Below, in pieces: positions 17,202 to 26,121 of a stretch of DNA of 64,000 nucleotides. Location of the stretch: contig DENS01000003.1 in NCBI GenBank assembly GCA_002359735.1, positions 200,317 through 264,316 on the forward strand, written 5' to 3'. Made by a program: the position numbers and the translations under genes. Below the pieces are notes generated by a model, which was not told where the DNA came from, searched no databases, and saw nothing but the letters and a program-made list of their open reading frames with translations. This DNA comes from Micavibrio sp. UBA2638 (GTDB taxonomy: Bacteria; Pseudomonadota; Alphaproteobacteria; Micavibrionales; Micavibrionaceae). Position 1 is the stretch's first letter, and the number at the start of each line of letters is the position of its first letter.

Positions 17202-19114
17202 TTCTTTTTCTTACTTTTCTTTGGTTTTGGCGGCTTGATGTCTTTTGGTGCGTCCTCATCCGGTTCACCAAACAAAGCCTCTTCCAGATCTTCCTCGGCC
17301 ATTTCCGCAAGCGGGTGTACGTCCGGGCCGTCTTCGACCTGTTTATCCAGCTTTTCTTCGGCGGCTGATTTATCAAACAGATAGATGGGAACACCCATGG
17401 ATTTCATGATCCACATTTGTTGCAAAACACCTATAAAGGCACTGAATGTCCAGTAAATCACAAGGCCAGAGGCAAAGCCCGCCATAATATAAGCAATAAA
17501 AAACGGAAAAAATCGCATCATATCACGCTGGATTTTATCTTGCGGCGGCGGATTCAATTGTTTTTGAACCAGCTGGGCCAACAACATCAGACATGGCCAT
17601 ACCCCAACCATCAGGAACGATGGCGGATCAAACGGAATCAAGCCAAACAAATTAAAGATCGAGGTTGGGTCCGGCGCGGATAAATCTTGTATCCAGCCAA
17701 AAAACGGAGCATGCCGCATTTCGATTGTAATAAAAAACACCTTATACAATGAAAAGAAAATCGGAATTTGAACCAATATCGGCAAACACCCGGCCATCGG
17801 GTTGACGCCTTCCCGGCCGTAAAGCGCGACAATTTCTTCTTGCAGTTTTTGTTTATCATTCCCAAATTTTTCACGCAGCTCAGTAATTTGTGGCGCCACT
17901 TTTTTCATTTTCGCGAATGACCGGTAAGATGTATTGGTCAATGGAAACACCACCATGCGGATCATGATCGTGAGCAAAATAATGGAAACGCCCATATTGC
18001 CAATCATCTCGTGCAGCCAATGCAAAATATAGAAAAACGGCTGGGTCATAAACCAGAACCAGCCAAAATCTACGGCCAGATTAAATTTTGGCGCATTAAT
18101 ACTGTCTTCATAATCATCCAGAACCAGCACCTCTTTCGCACCGGCGAATAAATGACTGGTCACCGCGCCATCTTGCCCCGGGGCAATTGTCACCGCACTG
18201 CCGGTATAATCAATCTGATAGCGGCCCATATCCCTATCTTTGATATTGGGCATATAATTATACCGATATTTTGCCGTCACGCCTTGCGGCGGCACAAATC
18301 CGGTCAGCCAGTATTTATCGGTTATGCCGATCCATCCGCTATCCGATGTTTTTTCGCGGCGACCATCTTCGCGCATGTCTTTATAGGTCACCTGCCATAA
18401 CTCATCCCCCACAAAACCGGTGGGCCCTTCATGCACCAACCAGCGTTTGGTCAAATGTTCCGGCAAGCCCGTTTGGGTAATCAAGGCATAAGGAAACAGA
18501 GTGACTTCACGGCCGCTATTGTTGCGCACGTTTTGTTCAATGGTAAAAACATAATGATCATCCAGGCTGAATTTTCGTTCGAACGTTAATCCGGCGCCAT
18601 TGTTCCAAACCAGAGTGACAGGGTTGCCTTGCGATAATTTTGTATTGCCCCGCACGCTCCAAATTGTGTCGGCATTTGGCAGACGTATATTTTTAGACTT
18701 TGCAACCCAACCGTAATCAACGAAACGCGGATGCTTGGTATCACGCGGGTTCAAAAGGCTGACATGCTGTTTGTTGTCCAGCGTCATGAAATATTTAAAC
18801 AGCGACAAATCATCAACGCGCCCCCCGCGCAGATTAATCGATCCAAAGACCTCCTCATTTGCAAAAGTAATGCGTTTGGCCTCCGAAATCACCTCATCAC
18901 GGGGTAACACTTTTGGCTTGGACACAATCTCAACGCCTGTTTCTGCTTCCTTTTCAGCAATCAGCCTTTCAATGCGCTGACGTTCCTGAATCGCCTCTTT
19001 CTTGGGCTGAAGAACGTAAATTTCAAACAGTGTCCATAGGGCAATGGAAAGAATCCCGAAGATGATCAGGTTACGAATATCTTGCGGATGCATTTTCTCT
19101 TTATTATTCAGCAT
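17198..19114 (-). CDS. yidC: Membrane protein insertase YidC
   Basis: Inserts and folds inner-membrane proteins, alone or with SecYEG. Its 638 residues include an N-terminal TM (IRNLIIFGILSIALWTLFEI), a large periplasmic beta-domain (about 60-350) and the conserved five-helix core beginning near FGWFWFMTQPFFYILHWLH, with REKFGNDKQKLQEEIVALY and GCLPILVQIPIFFSLYKVFF. The C-terminus is long and first acidic, then Lys-rich (KPPKPKKSKKKK), which fits ribosome binding. It overlaps engB and follows yidD. Confidence 0.96.
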   Translation of the reverse strand: MLNNKEKMHPQDIRNLIIFGILSIALWTLFEIYVLQPKKEAIQERQRIERLIAEKEAETGVEIVSKPKVLPRDEVISEAKRITFANEEVFGSINLRGGRVDDLSLFKYFMTLDNKQHVSLLNPRDTKHPRFVDYGWVAKSKNIRLPNADTIWSVRGNTKLSQGNPVTLVWNNGAGLTFERKFSLDDHYVFTIEQNVRNNSGREVTLFPYALITQTGLPEHLTKRWLVHEGPTGFVGDELWQVTYKDMREDGRREKTSDSGWIGITDKYWLTGFVPPQGVTAKYRYNYMPNIKDRDMGRYQIDYTGSAVTIAPGQDGAVTSHLFAGAKEVLVLDDYEDSINAPKFNLAVDFGWFWFMTQPFFYILHWLHEMIGNMGVSIILLTIMIRMVVFPLTNTSYRSFAKMKKVAPQITELREKFGNDKQKLQEEIVALYGREGVNPMAGCLPILVQIPIFFSLYKVFFITIEMRHAPFFGWIQDLSAPDPTSIFNLFGLIPFDPPSFLMVGVWPCLMLLAQLVQKQLNPPPQDKIQRDMMRFFPFFIAYIMAGFASGLVIYWTFSAFIGVLQQMWIMKSMGVPIYLFDKSAAEEKLDKQVEDGPDVHPLAEMAEEDLEEALFGEPDEDAPKDIKPPKPKKSKKKK

Positions 19115-19190
19115 GCGGGCCTTAACTTTTTACGTATGTTATTTTGCGTGTCTTGTTTATAGCGACCATAACAAACGAAGTAAACTCCTC

Positions 19191-19403
19191 TTAAGGCACC
19201 GGATCATGATAATCACATTTGCACCAGGGATGGCATTTGGAAAGCCGCCTTAGGCCCAGCCAAAGCCCCTTGACCGGACCATGTTTTTCCAGCGCCTCCA
19301 GCATATATGCCGAACAGCTGGGGTAAAACCGGCATGATTTTGGTATATTCGGTGAAATAACATAGCGATAGACCTGAACCGGTGCCTGTAAAATACGTAT
19401 CAT
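19191..19403 (-). CDS. yidD: Membrane protein insertion efficiency factor YidD
   Basis: A 70-residue amphipathic protein that assists YidC-dependent insertion. The three-Cys signature CRFYPSCSAYMLEAL and the late GLRRLSKCHPW are typical. The ATG at 19403 is preferred because AGGGCGG lies just upstream and it gives the usual family length; earlier GTG/ATG codons at 19421/19418 overlap rnpA. Placed between rnpA and yidC as expected. Confidence 0.93.
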   Translation of the reverse strand: MIRILQAPVQVYRYVISPNIPKSCRFYPSCSAYMLEALEKHGPVKGLWLGLRRLSKCHPWCKCDYHDPVP

Positions 19404-19410
19404 AACCGCC

Positions 19411-19809
19411 CTAAACATCACCGCGATCCTGTAATAAATCCAGTTTACGCAGACACCACTTCAAGTCTTTACAGAGGGCTGCATAGGGGCGGGTTAACAT
19501 GTCAGGGCGCCCCACCAGAATATAATCATATCCGCCGCGCCCATATACTGAGAGCACATCCGCCGCCACCGCCCGCATACGGCGTTTTATCCGGTTACGC
19601 TTTACGGCCGATTTATTGGTGCGCTTGGTGACAGTAAAGCCGCAACGCAGATGATCATTTTCTTCAAGGGGGCTATCATCCGGCGTTCTGGCAACCTGAA
19701 CGACAAAGCCCTTGCAGACCCATTTTCTGCCGCCGGATTGTATCGATAAAAAATCAGCGCGCTTCTTGAGTGGAATAATCCGAGCGCGCTGTTGTTTGCT
19801 GGCATGCAT
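19411..19809 (-). CDS. rnpA: Ribonuclease P protein component
   Basis: A basic protein that supports RNase P RNA in 5' processing of tRNA precursors. The signature KRNRIKRRMRA is present, preceded by FTVTKRTNKSAV. It starts about 30 bases after rpmH. Its 132 residues are normal for the family. Confidence 0.94.
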   Translation of the reverse strand: MHASKQQRARIIPLKKRADFLSIQSGGRKWVCKGFVVQVARTPDDSPLEENDHLRCGFTVTKRTNKSAVKRNRIKRRMRAVAADVLSVYGRGGYDYILVGRPDMLTRPYAALCKDLKWCLRKLDLLQDRGDV

Positions 19810-19840
19810 GTTGCTGCCTTTTTATAATTTAATAGAGGCC

Positions 19841-19975
19841 TTAGGCGCTCAATGACTTACGTCCTTTGGCACGACGACGTGCAAGGAGCTTACGGCCATT
19901 ACGGTCTGCCATACGGGCACGGAAACCGTGTCTGCGGGCGCGAACTAATCTACTTGGCTGGAATGTGCGTTTCAT
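19841..19975 (-). CDS. rpmH: 50S ribosomal protein L34
   Basis: A 44-residue, very basic ribosomal protein, easily missed because of its length. The start [18 protein letters not shown] and the middle [19 protein letters not shown] are the universal L34 pattern. First gene of the rpmH-rnpA-yidD-yidC-engB series and preceded by a near-consensus promoter. Confidence 0.97.
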   Translation of the reverse strand: MKRTFQPSRLVRARRHGFRARMADRNGRKLLARRRAKGRKSLSA

Positions 19976-20021
19976 CGCTCAAAATCCTTAATTTATCTTA
20001 TTAATTTATAACGAAGGCCAC

Positions 20022-20050
20022 TATATACCCACTCACCGGATGCTTGTCAA
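20022..20050 (-). promoter_or_regulatory. Sigma-70-type promoter of the rpmH operon
   Basis: On the minus strand a perfect -35 TTGACA (20045-20050) and a -10 TATATA (20022-20027) are separated by 17 bases. This lies about 50 bases upstream of the rpmH start, fitting strong expression of ribosomal protein L34 and RNase P. Confidence 0.8.
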
Positions 20051-20105
20051 TGAAATTAAACAATCTTTTCGTGCGCCAGGGCATCATAAGCCAGCCTATA
20101 AACGT

Positions 20106-20588
20106 CTATGACATGTGCGGCGGGCGCAATTCATCTTCCGCACGTAAGGTGGCATAATTCGGGCGGCACCCTCCAACCCAGGTGTGTTCAACATCTGAAT
20201 AACCGGTCACCGGCTCACCGCGTACTTTTTTAAATGGGTCCGTTAGCTTGTACTGATCTTTAAAATTGAAACATTCCCGCACAATTTTAGACAAAGCGCT
20301 TCTTTTTTCCGTACATAAAGGCGTAAGATCCATAACCGCATCCACGTTATTTTCAGCCCAGCTATCGACAATTCCTATATCTGGAACAGGCTCCATCCGC
20401 TCGACCACCTTCTCTTTAATGGACGCCCTTACAGCTTCAGGCTGTTCGCACAAACGATCAAACAAATCAGGATCATTTTCTTTCAAGTCCTGCAAAAACT
20501 CAAAAGCATTCTTTGCGACCTCATAATGCACGGTCATGCCATTGGTAAATAAAGCCAGCTTTGCTTGATAGGGGCCAATTACAGTCAT
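20106..20588 (-). CDS. Conserved-looking hypothetical protein
   Basis: A 160-residue cytoplasmic protein with no recognised domain. It is mostly charged and helical, with three Cys (FDRLCEQPEAV, LTPLCTEKRSAL, IVRECFNF). A good AGGAGAG site precedes the ATG at 20588, and it sits alone between the ubiH-like gene and rpmH on the same strand. It may read into the rpmH promoter region, since no terminator is seen between. Confidence 0.6.
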   Translation of the reverse strand: MTVIGPYQAKLALFTNGMTVHYEVAKNAFEFLQDLKENDPDLFDRLCEQPEAVRASIKEKVVERMEPVPDIGIVDSWAENNVDAVMDLTPLCTEKRSALSKIVRECFNFKDQYKLTDPFKKVRGEPVTGYSDVEHTWVGGCRPNYATLRAEDELRPPHMS

Positions 20589-20661
20589 AAAAATCTCTCC
20601 TGTTTACTAGAATTCGCCCCTTCATTAGCAGACTCATCAACAATATGTCAATAAAAACAGG

Positions 20662-21858
20662 CTATGATCGATCGGCCATCGCCTGCTTCATAAAAAAGCG
20701 TTTGGCAGCCGACAACTTACCGACGGCCTTTAATCCCGCGCGGCGTATCAACCTGAGTGGCGGAAAACTATTCGAAAAAAGGCGAACAAGCCCGTCGGTA
20801 AAGGCAATCATGGCAACGTTATCGGGGCGGCGGCGGCGTTGATAGGTTTGCAACAATTCATCCGCGCCGATATCCTGATCGTTTTTATAAGCGGCGCGCA
20901 CCAAAGCGGCCATTTCCTTCACATCACGAAAACCAAGATTAAGCCCCTGACCGGCAATCGGATGAATACCATGCGCAGCATCGGCCATTAAGGCCATGCG
21001 CGGGCCAATATACCGGGATGCATGCACCAGCCCCAGCGGGTATACACTGCGCTCCCCAATCATTTTGACCTCACCATATCGCGCGGGAAATTTGGCTTGC
21101 AGCGCCAGCTCAAATGTCGCGGCGCTTAAATGCATCAGGGATTTGGCCTCCGGCCCGTGTTCAGTAAAAACCACAGACGATCTGTGCTTCCCATCCCGAT
21201 CATCGGCCATGGGTAAAATGGCAAAAGGGCCATCGGCATAGAAATGTTCCACCGCCACATTATTATGCGGATATTCATGATTCACGAGACAAACAACCGC
21301 GCGCTGTCGATAATCCCAACGACGCACATCAATATCAAGCCAGTCCCGCATGAAAGATTTGCGACCATCGGCCCCAATTAGCAACCGTCCTGTAATTACG
21401 CCGCCGTCATCAAGGATGACGCGGCCGCAATCCGGCAGAATTTCAAAATCGGAAACTTTTGATGGAGCAATCAGTTGTACGCAATCCAGTGCATCAACCT
21501 TATTCTTAAGGACTGCACGAATATCAGAATTCAAAACAATGGTGCCAAAATCCTTACCGCCAACTTCCGCGCTCAGAAAATTCAACAGTAACGGGCTGTC
21601 ACCATCCAGTATCTGTATATCTTTAATCGCAGCGCCGCTTGACAATAAACGACCCCAAACCCCGGCTTCATCCAGAATAAGCCCGGACCCATAAGATATG
21701 GCGGTCGTGCGTTCATCACCAATCATCGGTTTATTCGGATCAGCGGCATCAATAACGGCCACGCCAATTCCATCGCGGCCCAAAAGGCACGCCAAAGTTA
21801 AACCCGCCAGCCCGCCGCCGACAATCACAACATCAAAATTTTTTTCATACATTTCCAT
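20662..21858 (-). CDS. UbiH/UbiF/VisC-family FAD-dependent hydroxylase
   Basis: A flavin monooxygenase of the ubiquinone-ring hydroxylase family (UbiH/UbiI/UbiF/UbiL); which ring position it modifies cannot be read from sequence. It has the N-terminal Rossmann motif VVIVGGGLAGLTLACLLG and GDERTTAISYGS (the GDxR-like region), then the second FAD motif MADAAHGIHPIAGQGLNLG. Length 398 is normal. The C-terminus ends in a basic helix region that may contact the membrane. Start ATG at 21858; another ATG two codons later is possible. Confidence 0.9.
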   Translation of the reverse strand: MEMYEKNFDVVIVGGGLAGLTLACLLGRDGIGVAVIDAADPNKPMIGDERTTAISYGSGLILDEAGVWGRLLSSGAAIKDIQILDGDSPLLLNFLSAEVGGKDFGTIVLNSDIRAVLKNKVDALDCVQLIAPSKVSDFEILPDCGRVILDDGGVITGRLLIGADGRKSFMRDWLDIDVRRWDYRQRAVVCLVNHEYPHNNVAVEHFYADGPFAILPMADDRDGKHRSSVVFTEHGPEAKSLMHLSAATFELALQAKFPARYGEVKMIGERSVYPLGLVHASRYIGPRMALMADAAHGIHPIAGQGLNLGFRDVKEMAALVRAAYKNDQDIGADELLQTYQRRRRPDNVAMIAFTDGLVRLFSNSFPPLRLIRRAGLKAVGKLSAAKRFFMKQAMADRS

Positions 21859-21981
21859 AGGGTTTTTTATAGCGGTATAAATTCACACTTGCACTTGTTT
21901 TTAAATGTTTATCGATTGAGCATATTGATTGCAATGCAATATAAACAGCGCGGCATAAGCTGGCGCATTCTACCCACCCAT

Positions 21982-22013
21982 AAAAAAGGCCTGATGACAT
22001 TTCAGGCTTTTTT
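21982..22013 (-). terminator. Rho-independent terminator of the outer-membrane protein gene
   Basis: GCCTGA/TCAGGC arms flanked by an A-run (21982-21987) and a T-run (22008-22013) make a symmetric hairpin that can work in both directions. It lies about 50 bases downstream of the minus-strand beta-barrel gene. Confidence 0.8.
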
Positions 22014-22061
22014 GCGCCGTGACGACAGGACAATCACGGGTGTATACGGCCATATCGCGCG

Positions 22062-22724
22062 TTAATATTTTTTGCGACCCCAATCCAGATCATACTCAAG
22101 ACCGACACGGAATTCATGGCTGGAATAATCAATATCCATATCACCCATATCAAGCGCCAGCGTATCCAGATAACGATACCCCATAGTATAGGCAACATTG
22201 CTTCGTGGGCGGTACTTCAGACCGGCACCGGCCTGATAGGTCAGGCCAAAAGCAGAATCGGTAAAGTTCTGGCCGGAATTGCCGTCAAGATCTCCTTGGA
22301 AATAACTAACCCCGGCACCAGCAGAAACATACGGTGTAAATTTCCAGCGCGTATCAAAATCATAATACACGTTTAACAAGCCACTCCATTGCTTCATACC
22401 GCCGCCGACCGTAAACGATCCACCGCCATTATCCAGATTAACATGTTTAAATTCCGGCTTGCGATAGGAGACCTCCCCCTCCAGCCGAACTTGTTTGGAC
22501 AGGCGCAAACCGAGAGCGCCGGCAAACGAAACCGCATTATTTTGTTCGAAATCGCCGGATACGGTCGTGGAGTTATTTTCAAATTCCTGCGTTCCATATG
22601 TGTTTAAACCCAGATAACCCGCCAGATATATGCGCGATACCTGCGCCTGCGCGGCCTGCTCGGATAGACACATCAATGCGGAAAAAACGGCGACGCCGCT
22701 CAATAAATAATTTTTATAAAACAT
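22062..22724 (-). CDS. Outer-membrane beta-barrel protein (OmpA-like/Omp25-type fold)
   Basis: A 220-residue protein with a signal peptide (YLLSGVAVFSALMCLSEQAAQA) and alternating-residue beta strands ending in an aromatic C-terminal region (SHEFRVGLEYDLDWG). Segments such as YLAGYLGLNTYG, FAGALGLRLSKQVRLEGEVSY, YVSAGAGVSYFQGDL and YTMGYRYLDTLALDMG are typical of 8-stranded barrels in the porin_2/OMP_b-brl families. I start it at the ATG at 22724, since the 25 in-frame residues upstream would spoil the signal peptide. Confidence 0.82.
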   Translation of the reverse strand: MFYKNYLLSGVAVFSALMCLSEQAAQAQVSRIYLAGYLGLNTYGTQEFENNSTTVSGDFEQNNAVSFAGALGLRLSKQVRLEGEVSYRKPEFKHVNLDNGGGSFTVGGGMKQWSGLLNVYYDFDTRWKFTPYVSAGAGVSYFQGDLDGNSGQNFTDSAFGLTYQAGAGLKYRPRSNVAYTMGYRYLDTLALDMGDMDIDYSSHEFRVGLEYDLDWGRKKY

Positions 22725-22792
22725 GAACTGTCTTTCGTGAATATGAAGACAAAGAAATAACTTAAGAATAAGGGTAGCAAACAAATACAAAA

Positions 22793-22819
22793 AAGCCAAG
22801 CAGAAGAATGCCTGGCTTC
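22793..22819 (-). terminator. Rho-independent terminator
   Basis: On the minus strand AAGCCAGGCA pairs with TGCTTGGCTT (10 bp with one G-U), loop TTCTTC, followed by a T-run. It ends the 22847-23467 gene. Confidence 0.8.
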
Positions 22820-22846
22820 ACATTGCTTTGATTTAATAATGACAGT

Positions 22847-23467
22847 CTATGCGACAGGTTTATCGATTTTCACCGGAAGATCGGCGGCGATCGGTTCATC
22901 ATCAAGCATTTCAATCATACCGGTTGGTTGCACGGCAAAATTGGCAATAAACAATGCATTGGAATAAAATACAACGGCATCACACAAAAAATGCCCCTGT
23001 TCATTCAGCCCCTCAAATGAAGCCGGACGAACCGTTCCTTCAATCACTGAGCGCGTAGTATCATCCATTTCGGTCGGCATGCCCGGATCATCCATCGTTT
23101 CGGCAATATAGAATGGCCCTTCTTCACCGCGAACAAAGAAACAAAAGAAACGTAAATATTCCAAAACATTTTCTTCATTCACCTTAATCGGTGCTTTTGC
23201 ATTCACTTCGTGAATCGGTGGGGAGGTTCCATTCAAACGGAATAAATTACCCTGATCTGTAAGATAATAAATATTCAGCTTTTTATTCACCCAATTCGGA
23301 TCGCGAACGCGAATAAGCGCCACGCTGTCATAAAATGGCAGCATACGCCAATGTACTTCGGTACTATCCACAGATACACGGTATTTTCCATCAATCGGAT
23401 TGATCTGGTCCAAAAATCCGGCCAGTTCATCCCCTTGCACTGCGTTCCAATTATTATCGTTATACAT
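22847..23467 (-). CDS. Hypothetical protein, unknown family
   Basis: A 206-residue cytoplasmic protein with no signal peptide and no catalytic motif that I recognise. Notable segments are WRMLPFYDSVALIRVRDPNW, YLTDQGNLFRLNGTSPPIHE and NVLEYLRFFCFFVRGEEGPF. The composition is acidic and beta-strand rich. It forms its own unit: divergent from the DUF481 gene upstream and closed by a terminator downstream. Confidence 0.6.
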   Translation of the reverse strand: MYNDNNWNAVQGDELAGFLDQINPIDGKYRVSVDSTEVHWRMLPFYDSVALIRVRDPNWVNKKLNIYYLTDQGNLFRLNGTSPPIHEVNAKAPIKVNEENVLEYLRFFCFFVRGEEGPFYIAETMDDPGMPTEMDDTTRSVIEGTVRPASFEGLNEQGHFLCDAVVFYSNALFIANFAVQPTGMIEMLDDEPIAADLPVKIDKPVA

Positions 23468-23712
23468 ATCGCCCTATAAGTTAGTTTGCATCACCTTACA
23501 TCCATGGAACTATAATGTCTGTATCCCTTTGATGCAAAACAAAAATGAATTTTTATGTGCATTTAAGTCATAAATGACGCGCAGCCCGAAATGCCTTGTG
23601 CGCCACTATCACTATCCGCGGGCAATCGGCGCCCCACGGTTTGTATTTTTAAGGAAACATGCTATGTAACACCCGTTTTTATAATTTATGAACGCTGGAG
23701 AAAACCGCCATC

Positions 23713-24765
23713 ATGAAAACCAAGTCCTTTTTATCCCTTATTCCGGTTCTTGCCCTGTTAGGCACGCCGGCACATGCCGATCAAGTTGTCTTTGATAACG
23801 GCGATCGTTTAAGCGGAACAATCATCAGCATGCGCGATGCAAAAACACTTTATTTCCGAAGCAATATTGCCGGAGATATGCGCATTGGCTGGGATAAGGT
23901 GGTTGAGCTGTATGACGCGGACCTCAACATGATTTCCATTCCCGAAGCCCCGCCGCCCGTGGTAAACACCCTTACAGGGATTAACGGAACGAATGAAAGC
24001 CAAAATGTGCAAACATGGACGCAAACAACCACGCGCGCGCAGGCCGAATCCGGTGAGGCCATTATGCCATCACCCTCTATATCCGCAGAAACAGCCGAAA
24101 CAGAAAATGCGGCATTCCAATGGTCTGGTCGCACCAATTTGGGCGGGCAGCTGGATGATGGCAATTCAGAAAGCAAAACCGTTACCTTCGATGCCGACAT
24201 TCAGGCCAGAAACAAGAAAAACCGCTTTAAATTTGGCGGTAAAGCCAATTGGGAAGAAGACAACGGCGAAGAAACAGAAAATGACCAGATGGTCTTTGCG
24301 TCTTATGACAGGTTCCTTAATGACAAATATTTTATTGGCGGAAAATTACAATTTGAAAAAGATAAATTCGAAGACCTGGATCTTCGCTCACGCATTGGGC
24401 TGTATAATGGTTACCAGTTCTTTGAACGCGATGATTTGAACCTGCAAATTAAGGGCGGCGCCGAATATATTCATGAAAAATTCAAAAATGATAACAATGA
24501 AAGCGATATTGCCACCAGTTGGGGGCTGGATTACGACCAGAAATTTTTTGACAACACCTTCCAGCTATTCCACAAACACGGACTGTCTGTTCCAGTCGAT
24601 GCAACCGATGCCTTTTTGTTTGACAGCCAAAGCGGCGTTCGCGTGCCGGTTGGCAAACATTTAACCGGCACCGCACAAATTGATTTCGATTGGGATAACG
24701 ACCCAGCCGAAGGCGTTGGTGAAGATGATACAAGTTATTCCTTGAAACTTGGGTATGAATGGTAG
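23713..24765 (+). CDS. DUF481 (YdiY-like) outer-membrane protein
   Basis: A 350-residue exported protein. After the signal peptide (FLSLIPVLALLGTPAHA) comes a DNGDRLSGTIISM-type segment seen in many envelope proteins and then, from about residue 135, the DUF481 beta-rich body: GRTNLGGQLDDGNSESK, FASYDRFLNDKYFIGG, YNGYQFFERDDLNLQIKGG. The ending SYSLKLGYEW with C-terminal aromatic residue fits an outer-membrane barrel. Start supported by GGAG. The role of the family is unknown. yihY follows 15 bases later and is probably co-transcribed. Confidence 0.82.
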   Translation: MKTKSFLSLIPVLALLGTPAHADQVVFDNGDRLSGTIISMRDAKTLYFRSNIAGDMRIGWDKVVELYDADLNMISIPEAPPPVVNTLTGINGTNESQNVQTWTQTTTRAQAESGEAIMPSPSISAETAETENAAFQWSGRTNLGGQLDDGNSESKTVTFDADIQARNKKNRFKFGGKANWEEDNGEETENDQMVFASYDRFLNDKYFIGGKLQFEKDKFEDLDLRSRIGLYNGYQFFERDDLNLQIKGGAEYIHEKFKNDNNESDIATSWGLDYDQKFFDNTFQLFHKHGLSVPVDATDAFLFDSQSGVRVPVGKHLTGTAQIDFDWDNDPAEGVGEDDTSYSLKLGYEW

Positions 24766-24779
24766 GACAATAGAGCATT

Positions 24780-26111
24780 ATGTTGAGCGCTCTTAAAAAA
24801 TCCATCCAGACCCTTCAGGAAATCGAAACTGCTTCTATGCCGTTTTGGCAAAAATTTGCTGTACGGTCAGTGCAAATACTGGCCGCCACTTTACGGGATC
24901 TTAAAGACGGGCAGATCTCGCTTCAGGCCATGTCACTTGTATATACCACTTTGATTACTCTGGTGCCGCTGCTGGCCATTTCTTTTTCTGTTCTTAAAGG
25001 ATTTGGTGTTCATAACAGGGTTGAGCCGTTTCTACATAGCGTTCTGGAAGGCCTTGGCCCGGAAAAAAGCGCAGAAGTGGCCGAAAAAGTCATTGAATTT
25101 GTTGATAATGTGAATGTCGGCGTTCTGGGCGTCATTGGTCTTGCGCTCTTGTTATATGCTGTTATTGCCTTGATGCAAAAAATCGAAGCCGCCTTTAATT
25201 ATATATGGCGCGTTGCGGAGGACAGAACACTCGCACAGCGTTTCAGTGATTATTTAAGCGTCCTGTTAATGGGGCCGTTGCTGGTTTTCATTTCCGCCGG
25301 TATCACGACGGCCGTCAGAAATTCTGACGTCGCCGCACAAATTGGCGAATACACCGGCATGACCCTGGTCTATGATTTGGGAACTTTTATTTTACCCTGG
25401 CTGGTTATCGCCATTGGCTTCACTTTCTTTTATGTGTACATGCCCAACACAAAAGTACGCATTACCAGCGGCTTTGCCGGGGCATTGGTGGCCGGATTAC
25501 TCTGGAAATTTATGGGCTTTATCTTTTCCTCCTTTATCGCCGGGTCGGCCAATTATGTTGCCGTTTATGCCGCCTTTGCGACCATTATTGTTCTCATGAT
25601 ATGGCTGTACGCCAGCTGGCTTGTAATTTTATGCGGCGCCAATATTTCATTTTACGTACAATATCCACGTTATTTACGGGTCAGCAGACACCCCATCAGC
25701 CTGACCCCGCATATGCGCATGATATTGGGCCTTAGTGTGCTCACCTTAATTGCCAAATCCCATTACGAAGGCGATGAACCATGGACGGTTGACGCACTCA
25801 GTAAACGGTTGAATGTGCCGATTTTGGCGGTACAGCGGGTATTAGAAGTATTGGAAAGCGGGCGCGTTCTGGTGTGCGCAGATAACAAAAAGGAAAACTG
25901 CGTTTATTACCCGGCCATACCGTTTGATACAACCCCGCTGGAATTTGTGATCAATGTACTAGAACGTGAAGGCGGACAACAATGGATACACGGAGAGCGT
26001 ATCAACCTGACGCCCGAAGCCAAAGCCATCATGAACGAAATGAAAGACCACCGGCAACAGGACCTTACATCACGCACAATTCTGGAATCACTGGTACATC
26101 CAAAACATTGA
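24780..26111 (+). CDS. YihY/virulence factor BrkB family membrane protein
   Basis: A 443-residue inner-membrane protein. The six-helix YihY core covers about residues 30-290: SLQAMSLVYTTLITLVPLLA near the start, IGLALLLYAVIALMQKIEAA, YNYIWRVAE and FASWLVILCGANISFY-like ending. The C-terminal 130 residues are soluble and look like a winged-helix (VDALSKRLNVPILAVQRVLE), as in the long subfamily of YihY. Despite older RNase BN naming, family members are not thought to be nucleases. Convergent with the O-antigen ligase gene. Confidence 0.88.
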   Translation: MLSALKKSIQTLQEIETASMPFWQKFAVRSVQILAATLRDLKDGQISLQAMSLVYTTLITLVPLLAISFSVLKGFGVHNRVEPFLHSVLEGLGPEKSAEVAEKVIEFVDNVNVGVLGVIGLALLLYAVIALMQKIEAAFNYIWRVAEDRTLAQRFSDYLSVLLMGPLLVFISAGITTAVRNSDVAAQIGEYTGMTLVYDLGTFILPWLVIAIGFTFFYVYMPNTKVRITSGFAGALVAGLLWKFMGFIFSSFIAGSANYVAVYAAFATIIVLMIWLYASWLVILCGANISFYVQYPRYLRVSRHPISLTPHMRMILGLSVLTLIAKSHYEGDEPWTVDALSKRLNVPILAVQRVLEVLESGRVLVCADNKKENCVYYPAIPFDTTPLEFVINVLEREGGQQWIHGERINLTPEAKAIMNEMKDHRQQDLTSRTILESLVHPKH

Positions 26112-26121
26112 TGCCAGACCA